Notes under the pieces: model-generated
What the model was told of the DNA's origin: nothing
Database searches by the model: none
The model's input: the letters and a program-made list of their open reading frames with translations, nothing else
Assembly: GCF_004216575.1 (NCBI RefSeq)
Contig: NZ_SGWW01000001.1
Coordinates: 868,001-932,000 of the forward strand
DNA length: 64,000 nucleotides
DNA from: Microcella putealis
Lineage (GTDB): Bacteria; Actinomycetota; Actinomycetes; Actinomycetales; Microbacteriaceae
Direction of reading: 5' to 3'
Part shown: positions 1-7,659 of the stretch, one piece after another
Position numbering within the stretch: position 1 is the first letter of the stretch
How the letters are laid out: the number at the start of each line of letters is the position of its first letter
Program-made: the position numbers and the translations under genes

Positions 1-37
1 AACCGCCACCGATGAGGGCAATGTTGACGTCGCGCAT
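1..37 (-). CDS. Oxidoreductase N-terminus, probably Gfo/Idh/MocA type (partial)
   Basis: Only the first 12 codons are in the window. They read MRDVNIALIGGG, the usual opening of an NAD(P)-binding Rossmann fold (beta strand then GxGxxG). A strong ribosome binding site (GAAGGAG) lies just upstream of the ATG. It is the third gene of a minus-strand run after a TIM-barrel isomerase and a sugar-binding lipoprotein, a context in which Gfo/Idh/MocA sugar or inositol dehydrogenases are common. The Rossmann start is visible; the family is inferred from context. Confidence 0.55.
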   Translation of the reverse strand, partial: MRDVNIALIGGG

Positions 38-106
38 GTGGTTCTCCTTCGACAAAAGTGGTGCGGGGCGGTTCACGCGGTCGCATGAACCGCCCCGCTC
101 AATTGG

Positions 107-1273
107 CTAGCGAGCGGCGAACGCATCCCGGACAGAAGCGGGGGCCTCTGAACCGTAGACCTTCTCCCAGGCCTCGAGCACGTTGTTGGCGTCAACCGGC
201 AACGCGCTCACTGCGACGTACGCCGGGACCTCGACTCCCAGAATGCTGAGAGCGGCGAGGCGCGCCTCGGCGACTCCCTGATCGAACGGCAGCTGCGCCC
301 CGAGTCCGACGACCATTTCATTGCGCGCGAGGGCAATTGCGACGTTCGTCCCGAGATCCTGTGTAGCGATCTTGATGTCCGTACGACCCGTCTCGCGTGC
401 AGCGGCCAGCACACCCTCTGCGGGCACGTCCCACACAGCCCAGATGCCATCGAGATCAGCGTTCCGCGTGAGCATTGCGTTCGCAGCCGCCTGCGCATCA
501 CCTGCGAAGTCCGGTCCGGCAATGCCCTGCTCCTGGACGATCTCGATGCCGGGGAACTCCTCGGAGATCGTCGCCTTGAAGCCGTCGTAGCGCTGCTGTG
601 TCACGAAGAAGTCTGCCTCGTGGTAGATGATTCCGATCTTGCCTTCACCGCCCAGCGCCCGCGCCAGCAGATACGCAGAAACGACACCGTTGCCGTAGTT
701 GTCGGCGGAAACCATCGAGACGTAGTCCTCGCCCGGCACGAAACCGCTCGGAACGTTGTCCATGAAAACGATCTTCACGCCCTGTTCGGCGGCTCGACGG
801 AATGCGCCAGCGGTCGCAACCGGATCCGTAGGAATCGAGATGATGATGTCGGGATTCTGAGCCAAGACGGTCTCGATATCGGCCACCTGTCTCGCGGGGT
901 CGAAGTCTGCGTCAGTCGTGGCGATGACTTCGATTCCCAGACGCTCAAATTCCGCGTTGAGTCCGGCAATCTGGGCGTTCGCCCAGTCGTTTCCGCCATA
1001 GTGCATGACAATGGCAGCTCGGAGCCCCAGTTCCGACACCTCCGACACTTGTTCGTCGGTCATCTCGGTGACGGAAAATGGTGCTGGCTCCTCGCCGTTC
1101 GGGCCGACGCTCAGCACCTGACCCGTGATGTCAGCCAGTGCAGCATCGATTTGAGCCGCGATTTCCGGATCGATTTCAGTCGTTTCTCTCTCATCGCTCG
1201 GCGCACAACCGGCAAGCCCCACAAGGGTTGCAAGTGTGAGCGCCGCCAACGACGACCGTACGAACTTCTTCAT
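107..1273 (-). CDS. Sugar ABC transporter substrate-binding lipoprotein
   Basis: 388 aa. It has a lipoprotein signal with basic MKKF, a hydrophobic stretch and lipobox LAGC ending at Cys23, so the mature protein is membrane-anchored outside the cell. The rest looks like the periplasmic-binding type I (RbsB/XylF-like) fold: first lobe around residues 85-190 with AAIVMHYGGNDWANAQIAGL and a later IIISIPTDP, second lobe around 200-360. It should capture a sugar or polyol for an ABC importer whose ATPase and permease are not in this window and may lie to the left. The start is supported by AAAGGAG upstream. It follows the isomerase gene by 62 nt, and that gap holds three overlapping perfect palindromes. 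The ligand cannot be told. Confidence 0.88.
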   Translation of the reverse strand: MKKFVRSSLAALTLATLVGLAGCAPSDERETTEIDPEIAAQIDAALADITGQVLSVGPNGEEPAPFSVTEMTDEQVSEVSELGLRAAIVMHYGGNDWANAQIAGLNAEFERLGIEVIATTDADFDPARQVADIETVLAQNPDIIISIPTDPVATAGAFRRAAEQGVKIVFMDNVPSGFVPGEDYVSMVSADNYGNGVVSAYLLARALGGEGKIGIIYHEADFFVTQQRYDGFKATISEEFPGIEIVQEQGIAGPDFAGDAQAAANAMLTRNADLDGIWAVWDVPAEGVLAAARETGRTDIKIATQDLGTNVAIALARNEMVVGLGAQLPFDQGVAEARLAALSILGVEVPAYVAVSALPVDANNVLEAWEKVYGSEAPASVRDAFAAR

Positions 1274-1293
1274 GTCCTTTGCTCCTTTGCTGT

Positions 1294-1325
1294 TTGGACG
1301 TCCAAGTACTTGGACATTCGAATGT
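1294..1325. promoter_or_regulatory. Cluster of three overlapping perfect palindromes
   Basis: Within 32 bp just upstream of the sugar-binding lipoprotein gene lie TTGGACGTCCAA (1294-1305), GTCCAAGTACTTGGAC (1300-1315) and ACATTCGAATGT (1314-1325), each a perfect palindrome. They share half-sites (GTCC/GGAC). A cluster like this is expected for an operator, for instance of the divergent ROK regulator or a LacI-type protein, or for an mRNA processing hairpin between isomerase and lipoprotein. The palindromes are seen; the function is inferred. Confidence 0.6.
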
Positions 1326-1335
1326 GCGGTGCGTA

Positions 1336-2160
1336 TTAGTTGGCAAGACCGCGTTGCGCCAGGAAAGCCCTGCTTGTCTCTGCCGCGGCACGCTGATCGC
1401 CCGGATATCCGTCGAGCTCGATCGTGATCCAGTCGTCATACGAGGCGGCGGACATTGCATCGATAATCGAAGAGAAGTCAACGTCGCCCGAGCCGAGGGG
1501 CAGGAAGCCGCCCCGCTTGAGGTCAACGTCCTTGAGGTGGACGTACACAAGCCTGTCGGCGTAGCGGCGCATGACCGCGGCGGGATCAGATCCCGCGGCA
1601 GCGATGTGGGCGACGTCCGCACACAGACCGATGCTCGACGTTGCAAACAAGGCGTCAATGTGCTCACTCGTCTCGACCAGGCTTCCGAGATGAGGGTGAT
1701 AGCTCGGAACCATGCCTTCCTCCCGAGCGCGGTCAGCGACGCGGTCGAGCAGGTCAGCCATGACGGCAAAATCTTCGGGCCGTCGACCGGAACTCCGGAT
1801 CGAACCGCCGCCGATGACGTAGTGCCGGGCGCCAGCGCCGGCAGCAAGAGCGATCGAGCGCTCGAAACGCGCGAACTCATCCTCGTGGGCGTCGCGGTAG
1901 ATGAAGTGACCACCCGAATAGACACCCGTCAACGACAGCCCGTAGTTCGACAGAGCACTTCTGAATGCAGAGAGGTCGTCCTCCATCGGAAGCAGATTGC
2001 CGTCGAAGAGTTCGACGCCGTCAAAACCGCTCTCTGCGATGACACGCAAAGTCGCCTCAATGTCACCGGGAGTGACGTAGAAGCCCGTCGGCAGGTCGGT
2101 CACTGCGCCGGGCGTTCCGACGACTCCGCCCCAGGCATTTGCTTCATAGGCAAGCTGCAT
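1336..2160 (-). CDS. Sugar phosphate isomerase/epimerase (TIM barrel)
   Basis: 274 aa, the normal length of the AP-endonuclease-2-like (xylose isomerase-like TIM barrel) family. Family-like pieces are SGFDGVELFDG near the N-terminus (first metal-site Glu), PSYHPHLGSL in the middle, and GLCADVAHIAAAGSDP followed by VHLKDVDL near the C-terminus (Asp and His ligands). Such enzymes isomerise or epimerise keto-sugars or inositol derivatives with a divalent metal. First gene of the minus-strand sugar cluster, with GAGGAGG before the ATG. The exact substrate is not predictable. Divergent from the ROK regulator, which probably controls it. Confidence 0.82.
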   Translation of the reverse strand: MQLAYEANAWGGVVGTPGAVTDLPTGFYVTPGDIEATLRVIAESGFDGVELFDGNLLPMEDDLSAFRSALSNYGLSLTGVYSGGHFIYRDAHEDEFARFERSIALAAGAGARHYVIGGGSIRSSGRRPEDFAVMADLLDRVADRAREEGMVPSYHPHLGSLVETSEHIDALFATSSIGLCADVAHIAAAGSDPAAVMRRYADRLVYVHLKDVDLKRGGFLPLGSGDVDFSSIIDAMSAASYDDWITIELDGYPGDQRAAAETSRAFLAQRGLAN

Positions 2161-2186
2161 ATCTCGACTACCTCCTCGTAGTTCGG

Positions 2187-2223
2187 TTTTGAAACGGTAC
2201 TACTTACGATACTCAAAAGTCAA
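2187..2223 (-). promoter_or_regulatory. Candidate promoter and dyad between isomerase and ROK gene
   Basis: On the minus strand TTGACT (2223-2218) and TACCGT (2199-2194) are spaced by 18 bp and end about 33 bp before the isomerase ATG, a plausible promoter for the sugar operon. The stretch also has TTTTGA (2187-2192) and TCAAAA (2213-2218) as an inverted repeat bracketing the -10 region, a possible operator for the divergent ROK regulator. The local AT content is far above that of the surrounding genes. Confidence 0.4.
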
Positions 2224-2312
2224 ATGTTGCCCTTCTTGTGCGCCCAACGCTCCTTTAGACTGCATTTCAACGGCGATAGTTGTACGTTGGTGAACCCGAC
2301 GAGGAGTGCTTC

Positions 2313-3479
2313 ATGACAACGACACAGGTAGTCGGCGCCGGCGACCTCTTCCAGGTGCTACGCGACGGGCGGCCGCGAACTCGTGCAGAACTCGTCCAGG
2401 AAACGGGCCTTGCCCGGACGACCGTCGTCGTCTGGATGAACGCATTGGCGGATCTCGGCCTGATCACCCCGGCCGGCACCGCTGCATCGTCAGGCGGACG
2501 CCCACCGAGTCGCTTCGTGTTCGATCCGCACGCTCAATTCATCCTTGGCATTGACCTCGGCGCCACCCACGGGACAATTGGCCTCACTGACCTCGACGGG
2601 AAAGTGATCGCCCGGCACCACGAGCAACTCGACATTGCGGCTGGCCCGACGATGATTCTGGATCAGGCACTCGACGCGGCGTCCAACCTGCTCAAGGCAA
2701 GGGCCACTGACCCTGGCCTCATCCTCGGTGTAGGCATCGGTGTCCCTGGTCCGGTCGAGCACTCGACGGGACGTCCGATACGGCCGCCGATCATGCCGGG
2801 ATGGGACGGCTTCGACATTCCGAACTACGTGCGCAGACAATTCGACGTTCCCGTGCTCGTCGATAACGACGTGAACATACTGGCACTCGGCGAGCGCGCT
2901 ACGGCCTGGCCTGATGTCGACGACCTCCTATTCATCAAGGTCTCGACGGGGATCGGTGCGGGCATCGTCGCGGGTGGCGTCCTCCAGCGTGGAGCCCAAG
3001 GAGCGGCAGGCGACATCGGGCACGTTCAAGTTCCCCACGGCCGCGGCGAAGATGATCTCGAGGCGACTGCGAGCGGCCCGGCAATCGCGCGTGAGCTCAG
3101 CGAGAGATTCGACGCACACCTCGACGCTGGTGACCTAGTGGACCGCATTCGGATCGGTGATCCTCACGCGGTAGAGGCCGCACGCGAGGCCGGAAGATCA
3201 ATCGGCGAGGTAGCAGCGATCTGTGTGAGCATGTTGAACCCATCGACCGTTGTCGTGGGTGGACGGCTCGGAGTTGAAGTTCAGGAAATCATCGCGGGCG
3301 TCAGAGAGGTCGTCTACAGGCGGTCAATTCCGTTGGCCACTCAGCACCTCAGTATCGTCCCTGCCCAAGGGGGTGTGGACGCCGGCGTTCGGGGGGCCGC
3401 CCTCATGGTGATCGAAGATCAACTCTCAGCAATCGCCATCGACGATCGCCTGGCAACAACCAACCAAAGCCAAAGGTAG
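2313..3479 (+). CDS. ROK family transcriptional regulator
   Basis: 388 aa. The N-terminal winged helix (about residues 10-60, with RAELVQETGLARTTVVVWMN) is followed by the ROK/hexokinase-like domain: ATP-site motif GIDLGATHGTIGLTDL near residue 80, and DNDVNILALGE plus STGIGAGIVAGG in the middle. Such regulators bind a sugar and control a neighbouring operon, here most likely the divergent sugar cluster. I chose ATG 2313 because GAGGAG sits 6 nt upstream; an in-frame TTG at 2280 has no such support. The usual ROK zinc motif CxCGxxGC is absent: the equivalent stretch reads HGRGEDDLEATASG with no cysteine. Confidence 0.88.
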   Translation: MTTTQVVGAGDLFQVLRDGRPRTRAELVQETGLARTTVVVWMNALADLGLITPAGTAASSGGRPPSRFVFDPHAQFILGIDLGATHGTIGLTDLDGKVIARHHEQLDIAAGPTMILDQALDAASNLLKARATDPGLILGVGIGVPGPVEHSTGRPIRPPIMPGWDGFDIPNYVRRQFDVPVLVDNDVNILALGERATAWPDVDDLLFIKVSTGIGAGIVAGGVLQRGAQGAAGDIGHVQVPHGRGEDDLEATASGPAIARELSERFDAHLDAGDLVDRIRIGDPHAVEAAREAGRSIGEVAAICVSMLNPSTVVVGGRLGVEVQEIIAGVREVVYRRSIPLATQHLSIVPAQGGVDAGVRGAALMVIEDQLSAIAIDDRLATTNQSQR

Positions 3480-3539
3480 TGGCCCGGCGGCGGTGACGTG
3501 GGGGAGAGAAAGCGGATCGTGAGTGTCGCCATATCGACC

Positions 3540-3562
3540 CCCTGCTAGCAGTGCTAGCGCAG
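3540..3562. other. Small dyad between convergent genes
   Basis: CTGCTAGCAGTGCTAGCGCAG forms an imperfect dyad around GCTAGC-AGT-GCTAGC, between the ends of the ROK gene and the converging membrane protein gene. It could be a weak bidirectional terminator; there is no T-tract. The rest of 3480-3629 holds nothing I recognise. Confidence 0.3.
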
Positions 3563-3629
3563 TGAAGCTTCCATGCAACGCCGTTGGCCGTCGTATCGCA
3601 GTGAGAGCGCAGGTGCGCTCGTCGTCGAT

Positions 3630-4076
3630 CTAATCCCAGTCCCTGCCAGGGAAGAGCATCTGCACGGCCAACTCGCGCTCGTCTCGGGTGAGGTCGAGAC
3701 CGTTCATGTCGACGACGACTTCGCCGTTTCGCAGGCTGTCTCCGCCAATCGCAAGGTGCCAGTACTCGGCCAACGAGCCGCCGCTAAATCGCATGAAGTT
3801 GCCCACGTCGGTGCGCCAGCCTTCGACGCAGTTCACCCGCCCTGACCCGGCGCCGCAGAGCCCTGGTGTGTCTTCAACCACAGACGTTGCGCCGCTGAAA
3901 GCGGCGAGCGAGTCGCCAAGAGTCTGTTGCGTGAACGTGAACGCACCAATGTACGAAAGCGCCCAGACGAGCAGACCGACGCCAAGGAGCCCCAGTGCTG
4001 CGGCCGCGGCGATCACGGCCGACAACCATCGCCGCGGCGACTGTGACGTGACCGCACTGTTCTGAACACTCGTCAT
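3630..4076 (-). CDS. Hypothetical single-span membrane protein
   Basis: 148 aa of unknown function. A short cytoplasmic N-terminus is followed by one membrane segment (about residues 18-40, rich in Ala, Leu and Val) and an outside domain of about 105 residues with two cysteines (LCGAGSGRVNC) that could form a disulfide. Near the C-terminus is an acidic RDERELAVQ stretch. No domain is recognised. It lies alone between the ROK gene and tRNA-Gln, and its GC content is intermediate between the sugar cluster and the backbone. Confidence 0.6.
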   Translation of the reverse strand: MTSVQNSAVTSQSPRRWLSAVIAAAAALGLLGVGLLVWALSYIGAFTFTQQTLGDSLAAFSGATSVVEDTPGLCGAGSGRVNCVEGWRTDVGNFMRFSGGSLAEYWHLAIGGDSLRNGEVVVDMNGLDLTRDERELAVQMLFPGRDWD

Positions 4077-4181
4077 TCGCGTCGTCGCTCCCCTCGATGC
4101 CCCACAACCGTGAGTCGCGAGCTACCCGAAGCATACGGAGGGCGAGAGCGAGAACTAGGTTTTCCTCACCGCAGAAGGTGG

Positions 4182-4253
4182 CTCCGCCCCCAGGATTCGA
4201 ACCTGGACCTAACAGCTCCAAAGGCTGTCGTGCTGCCGTTACACCAAGGCGGA
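4182..4253 (-). tRNA. tRNA-Gln (anticodon TTG)
   Basis: Read on the minus strand it starts TCCGCCT and ends GGGCGGAG, giving a 7-bp acceptor stem with one G-T pair. The T arm contains GGTTCGAATCC, and the anticodon stem ACAGC/GCTGT closes a 7-base loop CTTTGGA with anticodon TTG, which reads CAA (Gln). CCA is encoded at 4181-4179. The tRNA 3' end faces the lower-GC sugar cluster, the orientation expected if an island had integrated here; no integrase is visible. Confidence 0.95.
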
Positions 4254-4381
4254 ACGCGCGCCGAAAACGCGCGGTGACCAGTCTGCCAGAGGTGAGGCGG
4301 GCGTCCTGCCCTGCAACCGGGCGAGAACGCGGCGACGCGAGCACAGGCATCCGCCCACCGGCCGCCCGCGATAATGAACCC

Positions 4382-4882
4382 ATGACCGCCCCGGATGACG
4401 TCGACCGCATCGTCGACGCGTGGAGCCGCGAGCGGCCCGACCTCGACTTCACTCCCCTGCACGTGCTGTCACGGCTGACTCGCATCGGCCGACAGCTCGA
4501 CCGGGCGCGGAAAGACGCGTTCGCCGCTTCCGAGCTCGAACCATGGGAGTTCGACGTGCTCGCCGCCCTGCGCCGCAGCGGCGAACCCTACGAGCAGAGC
4601 CCCAAGCAGCTGCTGCAGCAGACCCTCGTCTCGTCCGGCACAATGACGAACCGCATCGACCGGCTCACCACCCGCGGCCTCGTCGAGCGGCGCACCGACC
4701 CGAACGACGGCCGCGGCATCATCGTGCGCATGACGCGCCTCGGGCAGGCGCGCGTCGACCGGGCCATCGGCGAACTCGTCGAACGCGAGCGGGCGATCCT
4801 CGAGGGGCTGAGCCCCGCCGACCAGCAGCGGCTCGCCGAACTGCTGCGCCGCCTCGGCGTCGGCATGCAGGGCGGGGCCTGA
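4382..4882 (+). CDS. MarR family transcriptional regulator
   Basis: 166 aa, a normal MarR length. A helical N-terminus is followed by a winged helix of about residues 58-115: EPWEFDVLAALRRSGEPYEQSP, recognition helix TLVSSGTMTNRIDRLTTRGLV and wing RRTDPNDGRGIIVRMT. Binds DNA as a dimer; the ligand is unknown. The ATG is preceded by GATAAT six bases upstream with no Shine-Dalgarno, so the message is probably leaderless. It converges on a small membrane protein gene only 4 nt away. Confidence 0.85.
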   Translation: MTAPDDVDRIVDAWSRERPDLDFTPLHVLSRLTRIGRQLDRARKDAFAASELEPWEFDVLAALRRSGEPYEQSPKQLLQQTLVSSGTMTNRIDRLTTRGLVERRTDPNDGRGIIVRMTRLGQARVDRAIGELVERERAILEGLSPADQQRLAELLRRLGVGMQGGA

Positions 4883-4886
4883 AAAA

Positions 4887-5291
4887 TCAGCCCTGAATAA
4901 AGGGGATGACGATGCCGGCGACGAGGCCGAGCATCCCGACCGCGAAGGCGATGCCGCCGACGATCAGCATCGCGCGGCCGTCGGACGCCGGGTCGTCGAG
5001 CCTCGGCGAATCGGGCTTCAACGGGTGCACCCAGACGGTGCGGGCATCCCCCACAGCCGGAATGGACCCGGTCAGCGGCGCGATCGCCTCGATCACCTCG
5101 CGGCCCTCACCGAACCAGCGCAGCCGCGCGTCGTGCTCGTGCACGGTCGTAATGACGGCCTTCTGCGTGCGGTACTTCGACGCCCACACGCGGCGGCCGA
5201 TGCCGATCGCGAGAAACAGCACGCCGGCCGGCAGCGCGACCCACGCGAACACCTCGGCGATGAGGCTGACGGCATCGAGCGGGTCGGTCAC
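4887..5291 (-). CDS. Hypothetical membrane protein with two membrane spans
   Basis: 134 aa. One hydrophobic segment near residues 10-32, a soluble middle of about 70 residues (ITTVHEHDARLRWFGEGREV and a VWVHPL stretch), and a second segment near 107-131. The layout, a beta-rich loop between two spans, recalls DUF3592-type proteins, but the match is by eye only. GTG start, with TATCCT six bases upstream, indicating a leaderless message. It lies just downstream of arsC on the same strand, 48 nt away, with no evident role in arsenic handling. Confidence 0.55.
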   Translation of the reverse strand: MTDPLDAVSLIAEVFAWVALPAGVLFLAIGIGRRVWASKYRTQKAVITTVHEHDARLRWFGEGREVIEAIAPLTGSIPAVGDARTVWVHPLKPDSPRLDDPASDGRAMLIVGGIAFAVGMLGLVAGIVIPFIQG

Positions 5292-5339
5292 GCACTCAGG
5301 ATAGAGGGCGCGCGTCGCAGCCGATGCGCGCGGTGACCG

Positions 5340-5759
5340 CTACGCCTGGGGCAGCAGCTCGCCGACGAGGGTCTCGATGCGGCGCTTGATGTCGTCGCGA
5401 ATCGGGCGCACCGACTCGATGCCCTGCCCGGCCGGGTCGTCGAGCTCCCAGTCTTCGTAGCGCTTGCCCGGGAAAATCGGGCAGGTGTCGCCGCAGCCCA
5501 TCGTGATGACGACGTCGGACGCCTTGACCGCCTCGGTGGTGAGCACCTTCGGCGTGTTGTTCGCGATGTCGATGCCCTCTTCGGCCATCGCCTCGACCGC
5601 AACCGGGTTGATCTGGTCTTTCGGCTCGGAGCCCGCCGACAGCACCTCGACGCGGTCGCCCGCCAAGTGCTTCAGGTAGCCGGCCGCCATCTGCGAGCGG
5701 CCCGCGTTGTGCACGCACACGAAAAGGACAGTGGGCTTCTCGGCGGCGGTGTCGGTCAT
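5340..5759 (-). CDS. arsC: Arsenate reductase, low-molecular-weight phosphatase type
   Basis: 139 aa. The catalytic P-loop is CX5R, Cys15 to Arg21 (VCVHNAGRS), and the Asp-containing loop DWELDDPAG lies near the C-terminus, as in LMW-phosphatase-like arsenate reductases. Cys89 and Cys93 (MGCGDTCP) could serve as the resolving pair. It reduces arsenate to arsenite with electrons from thioredoxin or mycothiol; which one cannot be decided here. The start chosen has AGGAG seven bases upstream; an upstream in-frame start would run across the operator. Divergent from arsR, sharing its operator region. Confidence 0.9.
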   Translation of the reverse strand: MTDTAAEKPTVLFVCVHNAGRSQMAAGYLKHLAGDRVEVLSAGSEPKDQINPVAVEAMAEEGIDIANNTPKVLTTEAVKASDVVITMGCGDTCPIFPGKRYEDWELDDPAGQGIESVRPIRDDIKRRIETLVGELLPQA

Positions 5760-5790
5760 GGGGTGGCTCCTGGATGCTCGGGGCGGGCTA

Positions 5791-5834
5791 ATATCGACGC
5801 GTATCGATACGTCGAGTACAGTCGAAACATCGAC
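5791..5834. promoter_or_regulatory. Probable ArsR operator between arsC and arsR
   Basis: The arsC-arsR gap contains a perfect 12-bp palindrome CGTATCGATACG (5800-5811) flanked by repeated TCGA/ATCGA units at 5794, 5812, 5822 and 5830. ArsR-type repressors bind short AT-poor dyads with such half-sites in their own promoter. The position between the two divergent starts fits control of both genes. Binding itself is inferred. Confidence 0.6.
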
Positions 5835-5886
5835 CGCTGTCAATCTCAGCCGGTCAGGGTGAACGGCGGGTAAACGAGGAGCTCAC

Positions 5887-6237
5887 ATGACCAGCGCGAC
5901 CATGATTCCGATCACCGACGTCTCGGCGTGCTGCACGAACGTCACGCGCGAGTCCATCAGCGCCGAGAACGCCGAACTGCTCGCCCGCTCGCTCAAGGCT
6001 CTCGCCGACCCGGCGCGTCTGCGCCTCATCTCGATGGTCGCCGCCAGCGAAGGCGCCGAAGCCTGCGTGTGTGACCTGACCGAACCGCTCGGCCTCTCGC
6101 AGCCCACCGTCTCGCACCACCTGAAGGTGCTCGTCGAGGCCGGCTACCTCGAGCGCGAGAAGCGCGGCACCTGGGCTTATTACCGCCTCACACCCGGCTC
6201 GCTCGACGCCGTGTCGTCGCTGCTGCGCACCGTCTGA
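5887..6237 (+). CDS. arsR: Arsenite-responsive repressor ArsR
   Basis: 116 aa ArsR/SmtB winged helix: KALADPARLRLISMVA, then recognition helix GLSQPTVSHHLKVLVEAG and wing REKRGTWAYYRL. Vicinal Cys15-Cys16 at the N-terminus and Cys60/Cys62 (EACVCDL) at the start of helix 3 resemble the arsenite site known from Corynebacterium glutamicum ArsR, which uses an N-terminal Cys pair plus one Cys from the other subunit. Arsenite binding should release the operator and induce arsC and the aquaporin gene. GAGGAG precedes the ATG. Confidence 0.92.
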   Translation: MTSATMIPITDVSACCTNVTRESISAENAELLARSLKALADPARLRLISMVAASEGAEACVCDLTEPLGLSQPTVSHHLKVLVEAGYLEREKRGTWAYYRLTPGSLDAVSSLLRTV

Positions 6238-6291
6238 GCGCTCAAACGCCTGAACCTGAACGCCCTAGCGCCTGAGGATCCGAGCCCGCCC

Positions 6292-7095
6292 ATGACCAGC
6301 GACCCCACCCTCGCCCAGCGCAGCCTCGCCGAGTTTCTCGGCAGTGCGCTGCTCGCCGCGATCGTCGTCGGCTCGGGCATCATGGCGACGCAGCTGACCT
6401 CCGACGTCGGAGTGCAACTGCTCATCAACGCCGTCTCGACCGCCTTCGGCTTGACCGTGCTGATCGTCGTGTTCGGCCCGGTCGGCGGAGCCCACTTCAA
6501 CCCCGCTGTCACCCTCGTGATCGCCGCCACCCGCGGCCTCGCCTGGCGGGATGCACCCGCGTACGTCTCCGCGCAGATCGCGGGATGCGCATCCGGTGCG
6601 ATTCTCGCGAACCTGATGTTCGCGGCGCCCGCCATCAGCATCAGCGAGACGCAACGTGTCGCTCCGAACACGCTGCTCGCCGAAGTGGTGGCGGCGGCGG
6701 GGCTCGTGCTCGTCATTCTCGCGCTGGTGCGCACCCAGCGCCTCGCGCTCGTCGCCCCCGCCGTCGGCGCCTACATCGGCTCGGCCTACTTCTTCACCGC
6801 GTCGACCAGCTTCGCGAACCCCGCCATCACCCTCGGGCGGATGCTCTCAGACACCTTCGCAGGAATCGCGCCCGCCAGCGCTCCCGGCTTCATCGCCGCG
6901 CAGCTCGTCGGCGCGGCGATCGGGTTGGGGCTCGCGGTCGCGCTGTATCCGCGGCGGGTCGAGGTGGTTGAGCCGGGTGCGGCGGGCGCGAGCGCGCTGG
7001 CCACGGAAGTCGAGTCGGGTCACGAGGCCCAGTCGGGCGCGAGCGCGCCAGCGCGCACCCCGGCCGTCGACGCGGCACCCGACCACGCTGGGTAG
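6292..7095 (+). CDS. Aquaporin/glyceroporin family channel in the ars cluster
   Basis: 267 aa, about six membrane spans. Both pore NPA boxes are present: AHFNPAVT near residue 67 and FANPAIT near residue 175. MIP-family channels move water, glycerol or neutral arsenite. Placed 54 nt after arsR and next to arsC, it most likely lets As(OH)3 leave after arsenate reduction, as known for AqpS in Sinorhizobium; no ArsB is nearby. The last 40 residues form a Ser/Ala/Pro-rich tail past the membrane domain, absent from typical members. Confidence 0.85.
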   Translation: MTSDPTLAQRSLAEFLGSALLAAIVVGSGIMATQLTSDVGVQLLINAVSTAFGLTVLIVVFGPVGGAHFNPAVTLVIAATRGLAWRDAPAYVSAQIAGCASGAILANLMFAAPAISISETQRVAPNTLLAEVVAAAGLVLVILALVRTQRLALVAPAVGAYIGSAYFFTASTSFANPAITLGRMLSDTFAGIAPASAPGFIAAQLVGAAIGLGLAVALYPRRVEVVEPGAAGASALATEVESGHEAQSGASAPARTPAVDAAPDHAG

Positions 7096-7104
7096 CATCG
7101 CCGC

Positions 7105-7545
7105 ATGGCTTTCTGGCGGCGCGCATCCCACCCCGACGCCGAGCTGCCGAAAAACGATCGCGGCGCCGCCAAGTTCGAGGACTACGACTACGACCTGGTG
7201 CCCAAGAAACGCGAGCTGACGATGCGGCTCGCCGCGAGCGACCCCCACCAGGAGGTGCTCGCCACGCTCTGGGACGAGGTCGGCGACGACCTCGACTCGC
7301 TCGTGACGGCGACACCCGCGCGCTCCCTCGACCAGGAACGCGTCGACGCCCCCATCGAGGTGCGCCTCTTCTCGGGCCGCAGCGTCACCGGAGTCGTCGG
7401 GCGCGTGCCGCGCGGCTTCGAAGGCGTCTACGACGACGCTGTGCGGCGGCTCGACGACCGGGGCGACAAGCCGCGCATCCCCGTGGGACTCGTGCGCACG
7501 AAGGCGGGCTTCCGTGTCGACCTGCTGATCGGCATGACGCGGTAG
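7105..7545 (+). CDS. Hypothetical soluble protein
   Basis: 146 aa, not recognised. The N-terminus is charged (FWRRASHP, then EDYDYDLVPKKRELTMRLA). The C-terminal half, from about residue 78, looks beta-rich with VRLFSGRSVTGVVGRVPRGFE and a closing GFRVDLLIG. The ATG lies exactly 6 nt after TAGCAT with no ribosome binding site, which supports both the start and leaderless expression. It starts 9 nt after the aquaporin gene but with its own promoter, so it may not belong to the arsenic module. Confidence 0.6.
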   Translation: MAFWRRASHPDAELPKNDRGAAKFEDYDYDLVPKKRELTMRLAASDPHQEVLATLWDEVGDDLDSLVTATPARSLDQERVDAPIEVRLFSGRSVTGVVGRVPRGFEGVYDDAVRRLDDRGDKPRIPVGLVRTKAGFRVDLLIGMTR

Positions 7546-7596
7546 TTCGCCGAGCCGTGGCGCATCGGGTGCAGGGTTGTGTCGCGCCCGGCGCCT

Positions 7597-7659
7597 AAAC
7601 AAGGGTTCACGTCGAGACAACGGCGTGAGCGGGCTCGTTTCGGCGCAAACCCTTGTCTC
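7597..7659. repeat. Dispersed inverted-repeat element, family A copy 1
   Basis: About 63 bp. The left end reads AAACAAGGGTTCACG and the right end CGGCGCAAACCCTTGTCTC, giving inverted arms around ACAAGGGTT/AACCCTTGT. The inner flanks CGAGAC and TTTCGGCG recur in the copies at 17734 and 18509. It lies between two converging genes, where it could act as a terminator hairpin. A GGGCCGGGC-type tandem stretch follows at about 7668-7700. Confidence 0.8.
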
